A stretch of DNA of 19,768 nucleotides, from NCBI GenBank assembly GCA_903927685.1, contig CAIYOB010001117.1, positions 1 to 19,768 of the forward strand, given 5' to 3'. Below, piece by piece: positions 9,382-15,982 of this stretch. This DNA is from an uncultured Planctomycetaceae bacterium (GTDB lineage: Bacteria > Planctomycetota > Planctomycetia > Pirellulales > Pirellulaceae). The stretch's first letter is position 1, and each line of letters starts with the position of its first letter. The notes under the pieces are model-generated. The model did no database searches, was not told the origin of the DNA, and saw only the letters and a list, made by a program, of their open reading frames with translations. The position numbers and the translations under genes are program-made.

Positions 9382-9397
9382 GCCGCTCCAAGGCGGC
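9382..9397. terminator. Possible bidirectional hairpin between convergent genes
   Basis: GCCGCT, loop CCAA, then GGCGGC forms a 6-bp GC stem with one T-G pair. It lies in the 53-base gap between the ends of the giant gene and the dCTP deaminase gene. No T tract follows on either strand, so this is only a weak terminator candidate. Confidence 0.22.
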
Positions 9398-9406
9398 GAG
9401 GTGCGT

Positions 9407-9985
9407 TCAGCCGGGAGGCTGGTCGCCGAAGGGAAGCCGCATTTGGGGATCGCGGCCGGCGGCGTCGGGATTCAGCTCTTTGAACAGCATGCTGGGCTGT
9501 ATGTCGCGGTTGTGCTGGTACTTGTCGCTGACGTATTCGGAGTGCTCGCCGTCCAGATGGTGATAGAAGATCTGGCAGATCCCGACCCCCGGATAGATCC
9601 TCACCGGCTGGATGGCGAACATCTCCAGCGTCCAATAGCCGCAGAACCCGACGTCGCCGAAACCAGCGGTCACATGGACGAACAGACCAAGTCGGCCGAC
9701 CGACGACCGGCCTTCGATCATGGGGACAAAGCCATGCGTCTCCGTACGTTCGACGGTTCTGCCGAGATACAACTGAGTCGGGTTCAAGACCAATCCCTCG
9801 TCGGGAATCGTCAGTCGGCGGACGCGATTCTGGGCACGCATGTCCAGCACGACTTCCTCGTACGTCAACAGTTCATTGTGCAAAGTCAGGTTGTAGCTGT
9901 TGGGATTGAGGTTGGCGTCCTGGAACGGATCGATGCCGATCCTGCCTCCCAGATGCTTGCGGATCTCGTGACCGGATAGAATCAT
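9407..9985 (-). CDS. dcd: dCTP deaminase (dUTPase-like fold)
   Basis: The 192-residue product converts dCTP to dUTP (and possibly on to dUMP), supplying thymidylate synthesis in the cytoplasm. The start MILSGHEIRKHL, typical for the family, begins at 9985; 22 more in-frame codons upstream look non-coding. Family motifs visible are NPNSYNLTL (residues 27-35), EGRSSVGRLGL (91-101) and TAGFGDVGFCGYWTLE (106-121), where E121 is expected to be the catalytic glutamate. A KYQ motif near the C-terminus also fits. Length is usual for the family. The AGxxDxGFxGxxTLE pattern resembles bifunctional deaminase/dUTPases as well as monofunctional enzymes, so the final product cannot be decided from sequence alone. 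The gene is convergent with the giant gene and divergent from the DUF309 gene. The ribosome site is weak. Confidence 0.9.
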   Translation of the reverse strand: MILSGHEIRKHLGGRIGIDPFQDANLNPNSYNLTLHNELLTYEEVVLDMRAQNRVRRLTIPDEGLVLNPTQLYLGRTVERTETHGFVPMIEGRSSVGRLGLFVHVTAGFGDVGFCGYWTLEMFAIQPVRIYPGVGICQIFYHHLDGEHSEYVSDKYQHNRDIQPSMLFKELNPDAAGRDPQMRLPFGDQPPG

Positions 9986-10146
9986 GATCGATGACTCGCT
10001 GCAGCAAGGGTCAGGCTGGCGGCAGATCGCTGCGATCCGACACTGGATCATCGCTCCCGCCCGATGGGCCGTTCAACCCGAATTGTCCTGGACATATCCC
10101 CCGGATGTCAAGTATCCTGGTTGTCCGCCTGTTGAGAGGACCCAGA

Positions 10147-10536
10147 ATGACGCCAGCCGCAGACGATCCGAGATTCCTGGAAGGCATCCGCTGCTTCAAC
10201 CAGCAGGCTTTTTTCGAGGCACACGAGGTGTGGGAGGACCTCTGGCGGGACGAGCACGGGCCCGCACGCCACTTTTATCAGGGCTTGATCCAAGTCGCCG
10301 TCTGCCTGCACCATTTTCGCAACGGCAACACGCGCGGAGCCAAGAAGTTGTACCGCAGCGGCAGCGACTATCTGGAGCCCTACCGCCCCGTGTATCTGGG
10401 ATTGGATCTCGAACGTCTGTTGTCGGAACTGCAGGCCTGTTGCCGTGAACTGCTGGTCGGCGACGAGCCAGCCCCGAGCGCGAAACTGGACCTGGATCGC
10501 CTGCCCAAGATTGTCACGACTGCTGCGGCGAGGTGA
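10147..10536 (+). CDS. DUF309 family protein
   Basis: A 129-residue protein of unknown function. It carries the family hallmark FEAHEVWEDLWR near residues 20-31, followed by FYQGLIQVAVCLHHFRNGN and a GAKKLYRSG helix, all typical of the small all-helical DUF309 fold. ATG 10147 is chosen because GAGAGGA lies at 10134-10140, six bases upstream; an in-frame ATG at 10105 lacks such a site. The stop is four bases before the next ATG, so the HEAT-repeat gene is probably co-transcribed and perhaps translationally coupled. The biochemical role is not known. Confidence 0.88.
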   Translation: MTPAADDPRFLEGIRCFNQQAFFEAHEVWEDLWRDEHGPARHFYQGLIQVAVCLHHFRNGNTRGAKKLYRSGSDYLEPYRPVYLGLDLERLLSELQACCRELLVGDEPAPSAKLDLDRLPKIVTTAAAR

Positions 10537-10540
10537 GCGG

Positions 10541-11026
10541 ATGGACGTTTCGCAGTGCCTCGACGGTTTGAATTCCGCGGAGCCGGGCCGGCGCCGAGAG
10601 GCGGCCGAGCAACTGTCGCGGGAGCCGGACTTGGCGGCCGCCGTTTCGCTGGTCCGGGCCTGCGGCGATGGCGACGAGCAGGTTCGCGAGTGGGCTGGAT
10701 CCGCCTTGGAGCAGATGGGAGCCCCCGATCCTGGCGATGCGGGCGCTTTGCAGACGCTCCTGGCCGACGACCGGGCGGACGTCCGCTATTGGTCGGCGAC
10801 CCTGTTAGGCAGGCTCGAGGGCCGGGCTGCGTCCGCTGTGGGATTGCTGATCCAGGTCCTGGATACGGACTCGGCCCCCGCCGTCCGCCAACGGGCAGCC
10901 TGGGCCCTGGGCCGGGTAGGACGCGAGGCCGCGGCGGCACGCGACAGCCTCACTCTGGCGGCGTCCAGCGGCGACGCCCGGCTCGCCCGATTGGCCGGCG
11001 AGGCGCTGAAAAACCTCAGCCAATGA
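10541..11026 (+). CDS. HEAT-repeat protein
   Basis: A 161-residue, mostly helical protein. About four HEAT/PBS-type repeats can be seen: DEQVREWAGSALEQMG, RADVRYWSATLLGRLEG, APAVRQRAAWALGRVG and DARLARLAGEALKNL. Such repeats usually serve as a protein-binding scaffold; no catalytic residues are evident. There is no signal peptide, so it is probably cytoplasmic. ATG 10541 lies four bases after the DUF309 stop, and AGGTGAG, which overlaps that stop, can serve as its ribosome site. This points to a two-gene operon and a possible shared function with the DUF309 protein, which is inference. Confidence 0.85.
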   Translation: MDVSQCLDGLNSAEPGRRREAAEQLSREPDLAAAVSLVRACGDGDEQVREWAGSALEQMGAPDPGDAGALQTLLADDRADVRYWSATLLGRLEGRAASAVGLLIQVLDTDSAPAVRQRAAWALGRVGREAAAARDSLTLAASSGDARLARLAGEALKNLSQ

Positions 11027-11090
11027 CTGATTTCGCCCGAGTTCATTGGTTCGCGGGGCGGCTCCGGCGATCATGCTCAATCGGCACATC

Positions 11091-11146
11091 ACTGCCGGTC
11101 CGCGTAATCGGCAGTCTCGAAAAAGGTGGAAAAGGCCGTTTTTTTT
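11091..11146 (+). terminator. Candidate terminator of the DUF309-HEAT pair
   Basis: ACTGCCG (11091-11097) and CGGCAGT (11109-11115) form a perfect 7-bp stem with an 11-base loop. Eight T residues follow at 11139-11146, but 23 bases later, which is too far for a classical intrinsic terminator. A second, bulged AAAAAGG/CC-G-TTTTT pairing lies directly at the T tract. Termination somewhere here is likely; the exact structure is uncertain. Confidence 0.38.
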
Positions 11147-11254
11147 CCCTCACGGCAACTTATCCGATCCGCCTCGACGATTCTTTGCGTTAACGACTCG
11201 AGCGATCGCTGTCCGGTTTTGCTGCCTATTTTCTATGGAAGGAAGATAGCCGAT

Positions 11255-11282
11255 TTGCTGTTCGGTCGTTAAATTGGATAAT
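11255..11282 (+). promoter_or_regulatory. Candidate sigma70-type promoter for the TPR gene
   Basis: GATAAT (11277-11282) matches five of six -10 positions. TTGCTG (11255-11260) matches three of six -35 positions, with a 16-base spacer, in the most AT-rich part of the gap. It would give a leader of about 90 bases. Confidence 0.3.
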
Positions 11283-11376
11283 TGCATAAAAGCAGGCTGT
11301 CCCTCAAAAATAGAACTTGGGGGCAGGTATCCGGACATGTCGCGGGGAGCAGCAACGCTATAGGGGGATTTCGTTT

Positions 11377-12951
11377 ATGGCCAGGAGTTTTGTATTCGGG
11401 ATTGCCGTCCTGCTGACGCTGGGAGCGGCTGTTTCGTCCAGCAGGGCCCAGGATTCGCTGTTGCAGGAGATGTACGGCCAAGGCGTCCACGCGTACTTTT
11501 CCGGCAAGTACGACGTGGCTCATCAGATGTTCAGTTCGGCCATCGATCAAGGCAGTCAGGACCCACGCTGTTATTACTTCCGCGGCTTGGCCTATGCCCA
11601 CCTGGGGCGCCCTGACGAGGCGGAGGCGGATTACAAGCGCGGAGCCGAACTCGAAGCTGGGGGAGCCGCGGTCCAGATCAACGTCGGTCAGGCCTTGCAG
11701 CGAGTTCAGGGCAGCCTGCGGCTGAAACTGGAGGAGTACCGATACACGGCGCGCTTGGCCGTCCGACTTCGCGAGATCAAGGAGAAAAAGGAGCGTTACG
11801 AGGAGCTGCAGCGGAACGAGCCCAATGTGCTGCGTGCCGTCCCGCCGGCTGCCGGCGCTCCACAGGCTGGCCCGCCTCCGGCGGCGGCGGCCACCGATCC
11901 GTTTGCAGCCGGCGCTGGCGCGGCGGCTCCGGCTCCCGCAGCGCCGGAAGCGGCACCCGCCCCGGGAGCCGCAGAACCGGCTGCCCCGGCCGCTGGCGAT
12001 CCGTTTGCCGATCCGGCGCAGCCGGTGGAAATGCCGGCGGAGGGGGCCGTTGAGGCTGCTCCTGCGGCGCCCGCTGCGGCTGATCCCTTTGGCGCTTCGA
12101 TGCCCGCGGCTCCCGCTGCCGCCGATCCATTCGGCGCGTCTCCTGCGGCCGCTCCTGCCGCTCCCGCGGCTGAGGCGGCTCCCGCCGCTGCGGATCCGTT
12201 CGGTGCCGCTCCGGCGGCTGCTCCTGCCGCTCCTGCGGCTCCGGCAGCTCCTGCGGATCCGTTCGGCGCCGCTCCGGCGGCGGCTGCTCCTGCCGTTCCC
12301 GCGGCCCCGGCGGCTGAGGCGGCTCCCGCCGCTGCGGATCCGTTCGGTGCCGCTCCGGCGGCTGCTCCCGCCGCTCCTGCGACTCCGACAGCTCCTGCGG
12401 CTCCGACAGCTCCTGCGGCTGCGGATCCGTTCGGCGCCGCTCCGGCGGCCGCTCCTGCCGTTCCCGCGGCCCCTGAAGCTCCTGCGGCTGCTGACCCATT
12501 CGGTGCCGCCCCGGCCACTGCACCTGCCGCTCCTGCGGCTCCGGCAGCCCCCGCCGCTGCTGATCCGTTCGGTGCCGCTCCGGCGGCCGCTCCTGCCGTT
12601 CCCGCGGCTCCGGCGGCTCCGGCGGCGGACATGGCTCCCGCGGCTGCTGATCCGTTCGGCGCGGCTCCTGCAGCGCCCGCGGCGGCTCCCGCGACGGTAC
12701 CGGATGCCGCCAAGCCGGCAGCAGCTCCCGCTGGCGAGCCGGCACCCAAGAATGACAATGACATCTTGGGCGGCGACGACCCGTTCACTACGCCTCCGCC
12801 GGCAGCCAAGGCCGACCTCGATGACGAGGCCAAGCCGGCCGCCAAGCCCGCGGGGAAGCCAGGAGCCAAGCCGGCAGCTCCGCCGGCCGCTGAGGCATCC
12901 GACCCCTTTGCCGACGACCCGGCGGACAACGCAGCCAAACCGGCTCCCTGA
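11377..12951 (+). CDS. Secreted TPR protein with Pro/Ala-rich tail and 13 DPF motifs
   Basis: A 524-residue protein. ATG 11377 follows an AGGGGGA site about nine bases upstream. Residues 1-25 form a signal peptide (basic n-region, FVFGIAVLLTLGAAV core, likely cleavage after SSSRA). Residues ~31-98 contain TPR-like helices (YGQGVHAYFSGKYDVAHQMF; YYFRGLAYAHLGRPDEAEAD), then a charged helical stretch to ~150. The rest is low-complexity Ala/Pro sequence interrupted by DPF motifs, whose Asp codons begin at 11896, 11998, 12082, 12124, 12193, 12256, 12337, 12424, 12493, 12562, 12649, 12778 and 12901; nine read DPFG. Near 12830-12890 the tail is Lys/Pro/Ala-rich. TPRs suggest protein binding in the periplasm or cell surface; the tail looks like a flexible linker or multivalent ligand. 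Function is unknown. Confidence 0.85.
   Translation: MARSFVFGIAVLLTLGAAVSSSRAQDSLLQEMYGQGVHAYFSGKYDVAHQMFSSAIDQGSQDPRCYYFRGLAYAHLGRPDEAEADYKRGAELEAGGAAVQINVGQALQRVQGSLRLKLEEYRYTARLAVRLREIKEKKERYEELQRNEPNVLRAVPPAAGAPQAGPPPAAAATDPFAAGAGAAAPAPAAPEAAPAPGAAEPAAPAAGDPFADPAQPVEMPAEGAVEAAPAAPAAADPFGASMPAAPAAADPFGASPAAAPAAPAAEAAPAAADPFGAAPAAAPAAPAAPAAPADPFGAAPAAAAPAVPAAPAAEAAPAAADPFGAAPAAAPAAPATPTAPAAPTAPAAADPFGAAPAAAPAVPAAPEAPAAADPFGAAPATAPAAPAAPAAPAAADPFGAAPAAAPAVPAAPAAPAADMAPAAADPFGAAPAAPAAAPATVPDAAKPAAAPAGEPAPKNDNDILGGDDPFTTPPPAAKADLDDEAKPAAKPAGKPGAKPAAPPAAEASDPFADDPADNAAKPAP
12082..12660 (+). repeat. Imperfect Ala/Pro-DPFG repeats in coding sequence
   Basis: Nine DPFG units occur at intervals of 14, 23, 21, 27, 29, 23, 23 and 29 codons, separated by runs of Ala and Pro. 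The DNA around each GATCCGTTCGG core is similar but not identical, so the array probably grew by slippage or unequal exchange. This composition also creates the long open frames on the other strand. Confidence 0.8.
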
Positions 12952-12959
12952 CAAGTCAC

Positions 12960-12975
12960 CGGCGCTCAGACGCCG
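12960..12975 (+). terminator. Weak hairpin after the TPR gene
   Basis: CGGCG, six bases, then CGCCG gives a perfect 5-bp stem nine bases after the stop codon. No T tract follows, so the assignment rests on position only. Confidence 0.28.
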
Positions 12976-13103
12976 ATTCGGGCCATGATCAGCACGCGTC
13001 GCTGGCACAGTGCGGTTGTCGAACGTCCGGCCACCGCTCTACTGCCTGCGCCGCGTAGCTTTCTTGGGCGGTCGGAAAACGGCGGGCCAGCTTGGCCACC
13101 GCC

Positions 13104-13328
13104 TCAGTTGCATGAGTAGCTGTGGTCGTCTTCCTCGCCCAATTCCAAGCACAAATCCGCGATCTTGATCATGGGCACGGTCCATTGGTCCATTCTGTCA
13201 GCAGCGTCGACCGACCAGCCCGAGCGGATGCGGAATGTTCGTTCTGACCACTTGTCGCGAATCTCGCGAGTGCGGTGCAAGATCTCCTGCGGAGATGGAT
13301 CGATTGTCTTTGGTCCTCGTGCGCCCAT
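13104..13328 (-). CDS. Small hypothetical protein (74 aa)
   Basis: The product begins MGARGPKTIDPSPQEILHR and ends in an acidic, His/Ser/Cys-containing tail. I do not recognise a named family, but the segment EIRDKWSERTFRIRSGW looks like the small Trp/Arg-rich helical motifs common in planctomycete hypothetical proteins (impression only). The start at 13328 is chosen because GAGGGA lies six bases upstream on the minus strand (plus-strand positions 13335-13340); the longer in-frame extension is Arg-rich and looks non-coding. No signal peptide or membrane segment is present. It is flanked by the TPR gene (convergent) and a 333-base gap. A chance open frame remains possible. Confidence 0.6.
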   Translation of the reverse strand: MGARGPKTIDPSPQEILHRTREIRDKWSERTFRIRSGWSVDAADRMDQWTVPMIKIADLCLELGEEDDHSYSCN

Positions 13329-13661
13329 CGGTCGTCCCTCGTTTCCATTGCGCGTGCGCCGACGTTCAGCGCGCCGGCCGATGATGAGCTGCCGTCGCAC
13401 TGTGCGGCTTGCGTCTTGAGATGAGAATCCTCAGAACCCGTTTCACCGGTCCATAGGATCGCACGTGATGCGCCAAACTGAAGGAAAACGCAAAAAAGCG
13501 TGAAACTCATTGATGGAGTTGGCTTTGCGGCAAGACGACCAACCGCGTTTCAGCTTGCCCGCTTTTTCGCCTGAGGTGGGTGTATCGAAATAATGCACTG
13601 CCTCGACACGGGCTGTGTATTGTTTTGACGCACCACGAAGCGTGACTTCGTGCAATGGTCG
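13329..13661. other. 333-base intergenic region, AT-richer, with hairpins
   Basis: Composition is clearly less GC-rich than the adjoining genes. Visible structures are: 13527-13534 with 13554-13562 (GCGGCAAG / CTTGCCCGC, one bulge, followed by TTTTT at 13563-13567 on the plus strand) and 13634-13652 (perfect 7-bp stem). A 70-codon minus-strand open frame with a TTG start runs 13655-13443, in frame with pepT directly after its stop; it has no ribosome site and I do not call it a gene. Confidence 0.45.
13634..13652 (-). terminator. Candidate terminator after peptidase T gene
   Basis: CACGAAG, five bases, then CTTCGTG is a perfect 7-bp stem starting about ten bases past the pepT stop. There is no T tract on the minus strand, so it may instead be a 3'-end stabilising hairpin. 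Confidence 0.4.
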
Positions 13662-14900
13662 TTATCGCGAGCCGGCCCAGACCTGCGCGAGGTCGACGAT
13701 GACCTTCGCGGCCAGCACCATCTCGTCCAGGCACGCCCATTCCAAGCGGGAATGCGGATTGTGCTGACCCGTGGATAAATTGGGAGTGGGCAGACCCTTT
13801 TCCGTCAGCAATGCCCCATCGGTGCCGCCTCGGACAATTGTCCGCCGGACGGCGAGTCCGAGCCGTCGATGAGCAATCTCAGCGTACTCCACCGCCCGGG
13901 GATCTCTGGCCAGACCATCACCCATGTTGCGGTACTGCCGCGTGATGGCGACCTCGATTCTGACGCCGGGGAAAGCGAGTTCGACGTCGGCGGCCAGTTG
14001 GCGCAATAAGTCCGCATGGCGGGGCAATTGCTCCGTTTCAAAATCGCGCAGGATGAGTTTGACGACCGCCTGGCCAACACCGCCATCCAGATGGTACGGG
14101 TGGATGAAGCCGAGGCGACCATCGGTCACTTCGGGCGCCAGACGCTCGCGCGGCAGGCGGGCCAGGAACTCGCCCGCTGCTCGCACCGCATTCACCATCC
14201 GCCCCTTGGCGATCGACGGGTGAATATTGACTCCACGCACGGTCACCGTAGCCAGATCCGCCGAGAACGTCTCGACGTCGATCTCGCCGGCTCCCGATCC
14301 GTCCAGCGTATAGCAGACCAGGGCGCCGAGCCGCTCCAGGTCCACGTGGTTGACACCGCGGCCGATCTCCTCGTCGCACGTGAACAGAATCCGGATCGGC
14401 CCATGCGGCAATTCGGGGTGCTCCGTCAGGTAGGCGGCGGCTTCGACAATCACCGCCAGTCCTGCCTTGTCATCGCTGCCCAGCAGCGTCGTTCCGTCCG
14501 TGGTAATCAGCGTGGCCCCGCGCAACGCCTCGAGCGCAGGGTTGTCGGCAATGCGGATCACCTGTTGCGGGTCGGCCGGCAGGGGCAGGTCGCCGCCGGC
14601 GTAGTTGCGGATCACTTGTGGCCGGACGTTCTTCCCCGAGGTTTCCGGGGAGGTGTCCAGGTGCGCGTTGAAGGCGATCGCAGGAATGGGATCCGCCACC
14701 GTCGCCGGGATAGCTGCCCAGACCAAACCATGCTCGTCCTGCTGAACATCCGCCAGCCCCAGCTCGCGCAACTCCCGGACGAGCAGGGCTCCCAATTCCC
14801 ACTGGCCCGCGGAACTCGGGTACGACTGGGAAGCCTCGCTGGCGGTCGTGTCGATTTGGACGTACTGCAGAAATCGCGACAACAGGCGTTCGGCGTTCAT
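13662..14900 (-). CDS. pepT: Peptidase T (tripeptide aminopeptidase, M20B)
   Basis: The 412-residue product is a cytoplasmic dinuclear zinc aminopeptidase that removes the N-terminal residue from tripeptides. Length is close to the usual ~410. The full M20 metal and catalytic set is visible by alignment from memory to E. coli PepT: H80 and D82 in NAHLDTSPE, D143 in LLGSDDKAG, E177/E178 in CDEEIGRG, D200 in YTLDGSG and H380 in STGQHNPHS. The PepT-specific start RFLQYVQIDTTASEAS and the TVRGVNIHPSIAKGRMVNA dimerisation-domain segment are also clear. ATG 14900 has GGGGAGA just upstream. The gene is monocistronic as far as can be seen and divergent from the exonuclease gene, with under 90 bases between the starts. 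No residue appears to be missing. Confidence 0.96.
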   Translation of the reverse strand: MNAERLLSRFLQYVQIDTTASEASQSYPSSAGQWELGALLVRELRELGLADVQQDEHGLVWAAIPATVADPIPAIAFNAHLDTSPETSGKNVRPQVIRNYAGGDLPLPADPQQVIRIADNPALEALRGATLITTDGTTLLGSDDKAGLAVIVEAAAYLTEHPELPHGPIRILFTCDEEIGRGVNHVDLERLGALVCYTLDGSGAGEIDVETFSADLATVTVRGVNIHPSIAKGRMVNAVRAAGEFLARLPRERLAPEVTDGRLGFIHPYHLDGGVGQAVVKLILRDFETEQLPRHADLLRQLAADVELAFPGVRIEVAITRQYRNMGDGLARDPRAVEYAEIAHRRLGLAVRRTIVRGGTDGALLTEKGLPTPNLSTGQHNPHSRLEWACLDEMVLAAKVIVDLAQVWAGSR

Positions 14901-14939
14901 CGGCGTCTCCCCGTATTAAAGCCGGCCTCGGTTTGCTAC

Positions 14940-14945
14940 CATAAT
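14940..14945 (+). promoter_or_regulatory. Possible -10 element of the exonuclease gene
   Basis: CATAAT matches five of six bases of a -10 box in the short divergent gap; the upstream TTAAAG (14916-14921) is a poor -35 at an 18-base spacing. If used, transcription would start near 14952, which favours the downstream GTG start at 14989. Confidence 0.22.
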
Positions 14946-14973
14946 GCGGATCATGGTCGACTCGGCAACCGTT

Positions 14974-14983
14974 GGAAAGGGGG
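14974..14983 (+). promoter_or_regulatory. Ribosome binding site that decides the exonuclease start
   Basis: GGAAAGGGGG lies five bases before GTG 14989. The in-frame ATGs at 14944 and 14953 have no comparable site upstream. Confidence 0.5.
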
Positions 14984-14988
14984 CATCG

Positions 14989-15915
14989 GTGGCAAACCCG
15001 GCAATCAAGTACTTGGTGTTTGACAGCGAAAGCGTTTCCGACGGGGAACTCGTGTCGCGCGTGCGATATCCGGGGCAGGGATTGTCGGCGGCGGACGCGG
15101 TGGCAAAGTACCGCGCGGAACTGGTCGAAACGACCGGCAGCGACTTTGTTCCGTACACGTTCCAGGTGCCCGTATCGCTGGTGGTCGCCAAGGTCACGGC
15201 GGACTATTCGCTGCTCGATATCGTCGCCCTGGACGCCCCGCACTTTCGTCCGCACGTGATCACCGATCATTTCTGGCGTGGTTGGGAAGTCTATCGGCGT
15301 CCGACGCTGGTCAGTTTCAACGGCCGGACGTTCGACCTGCCGCTGCTCGAACTGGCCGCCTTTCGCTTCGGGATCAGTGTGCCCGCCTGGTTCAACATCG
15401 GCGACAAGAACTGGGAGCAGAACCGCAGTCGCTACAACACCGCGGCGCACCTGGATCTGCACGACCTGCTGACGAACTTTGGCGCCACGCGATTCAATGG
15501 GGGGCTGAACCTGGCGGCCAACCTGCTGGGCAAACCGGGCAAGATGGACGTCCAAGGCGACATGGTCCAGGACATGCACAATGCGGGGCGGCTGGCCGAG
15601 ATCAACGACTATTGCCGCTGCGACGTGCTGGATACCTACTTTGTCTTCCTGCGCGTCGCTGTACTGTTGGGGAAGTTGCCTCTGCAGCGTGAGCAAGAGT
15701 TGGTCGCCGCCACCAAGACCTGGATCGAGGACCGGGCCGGGCAGAGCGCCGCCTACGCCAAGTACTTGGCCAGCTGGGGTGATTGGGTGAACCCTTGGCC
15801 GGCAACGCCCGCCAGTCCGGAACTCCCTGCCGCCGGTGAGGAAGCGGCGCCGGCGGGGAATGACCCCGTTCGTGCCTTGCCGACTCAGCGACTTGCTGAC
15901 CTGCCCACTTCTTGA
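14989..15915 (+). CDS. Predicted 3'-5' exonuclease of the PolB-exonuclease-like family (DEDDy)
   Basis: A 308-residue protein from GTG 14989 (323 residues if ATG 14944 is used). It matches the stand-alone exonuclease family related to the proofreading domain of family B DNA polymerases. The three Exo motifs are present: YLVFDSES (D12, E14), SFNGRTFDLPLL (D116) and YCRCDVLDTY (Y208-x3-D212), giving a complete DEDDy two-metal active site. No polymerase domain follows. It should degrade DNA or RNA from the 3' end in the cytoplasm; the substrate is not known. GTG is preferred for its ribosome site, and because the shorter protein begins just before the first strand. The last 12 codons, after PLRALP-like sequence, are encoded by an 8-bp repeat array, so the C-terminus is probably not functional. 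The Hsp70-like gene follows 67 bases later. Confidence 0.88.
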   Translation: MANPAIKYLVFDSESVSDGELVSRVRYPGQGLSAADAVAKYRAELVETTGSDFVPYTFQVPVSLVVAKVTADYSLLDIVALDAPHFRPHVITDHFWRGWEVYRRPTLVSFNGRTFDLPLLELAAFRFGISVPAWFNIGDKNWEQNRSRYNTAAHLDLHDLLTNFGATRFNGGLNLAANLLGKPGKMDVQGDMVQDMHNAGRLAEINDYCRCDVLDTYFVFLRVAVLLGKLPLQREQELVAATKTWIEDRAGQSAAYAKYLASWGDWVNPWPATPASPELPAAGEEAAPAGNDPVRALPTQRLADLPTS

Positions 15916-15968
15916 CTTACCGACTTTGCGACTCAGCGACCTTCCGATTTAGCGATTTAGCGATTTCC
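15881..15968. repeat. Eleven degenerate 8-bp tandem repeats
   Basis: From 15881 the sequence splits cleanly into eleven octamers: CGACTCAG, CGACTTGC, TGACCTGC, CCACTTCT, TGACTTAC, CGACTTTG, CGACTCAG, CGACCTTC, CGATTTAG, CGATTTAG, CGATTTCC. The consensus is roughly YGAYTTAG. The array begins inside the end of the exonuclease gene, supplies its stop codon (15913-15915) and ends 14 bases before the Hsp70-like start codon. Confidence 0.85.
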
Positions 15969-15982
15969 CGCCGAGGCCCATC

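Larger units (their letters stand above)
11027..11376 (+). other. 350-base intergenic region, AT-richer, with terminator-like and promoter-like signals
   Basis: No gene is supported here. The first part holds a hairpin plus T tract (11091-11146) after the HEAT gene. The second part is AT-rich and contains a sigma70-like pair (11255-11282) followed by an imperfect hairpin in the likely leader (11297-11303 pairing with 11320-11326, CTGTCCC/GGGGCAG with one G-T pair). This leader hairpin lies about 50 bases before the TPR gene start; its function is unknown. Confidence 0.5.

Noticed and set aside
9986..10146. Divergent promoters between the dCTP deaminase and DUF309 genes
   Set aside because: Promoters must exist here, but I could not find a -10/-35 pair with acceptable spacing on either strand.
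11825..12988. Plus-strand frame of 387 codons, Arg/Leu/Pro-rich, overlapping the TPR gene
   Set aside because: It is a shadow of the same low-complexity repeats in another frame, with no start context.
11269..13008. Minus-strand open frame of 579 codons rich in Ser/Arg/Gly, and a second of 387 codons at 11796-12959
   Set aside because: Both are products of the Ala/Pro-rich repeats read on the other strand; they have no recognisable domain, while the plus strand has a signal peptide and TPRs.
13443..13655. 70-codon minus-strand frame with TTG start after pepT
   Set aside because: It has no ribosome site, a rare start, and lies in an AT-richer stretch with hairpins; kept only as an observation.
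14016..15023. Plus-strand frame of 335 codons opposite pepT
   Set aside because: Antisense to a gene with a complete peptidase T active site; no family resemblance.
15881..15968. CRISPR-like array
   Set aside because: Repeat units are 8 bp and directly adjacent, with no spacers and no cas genes nearby.
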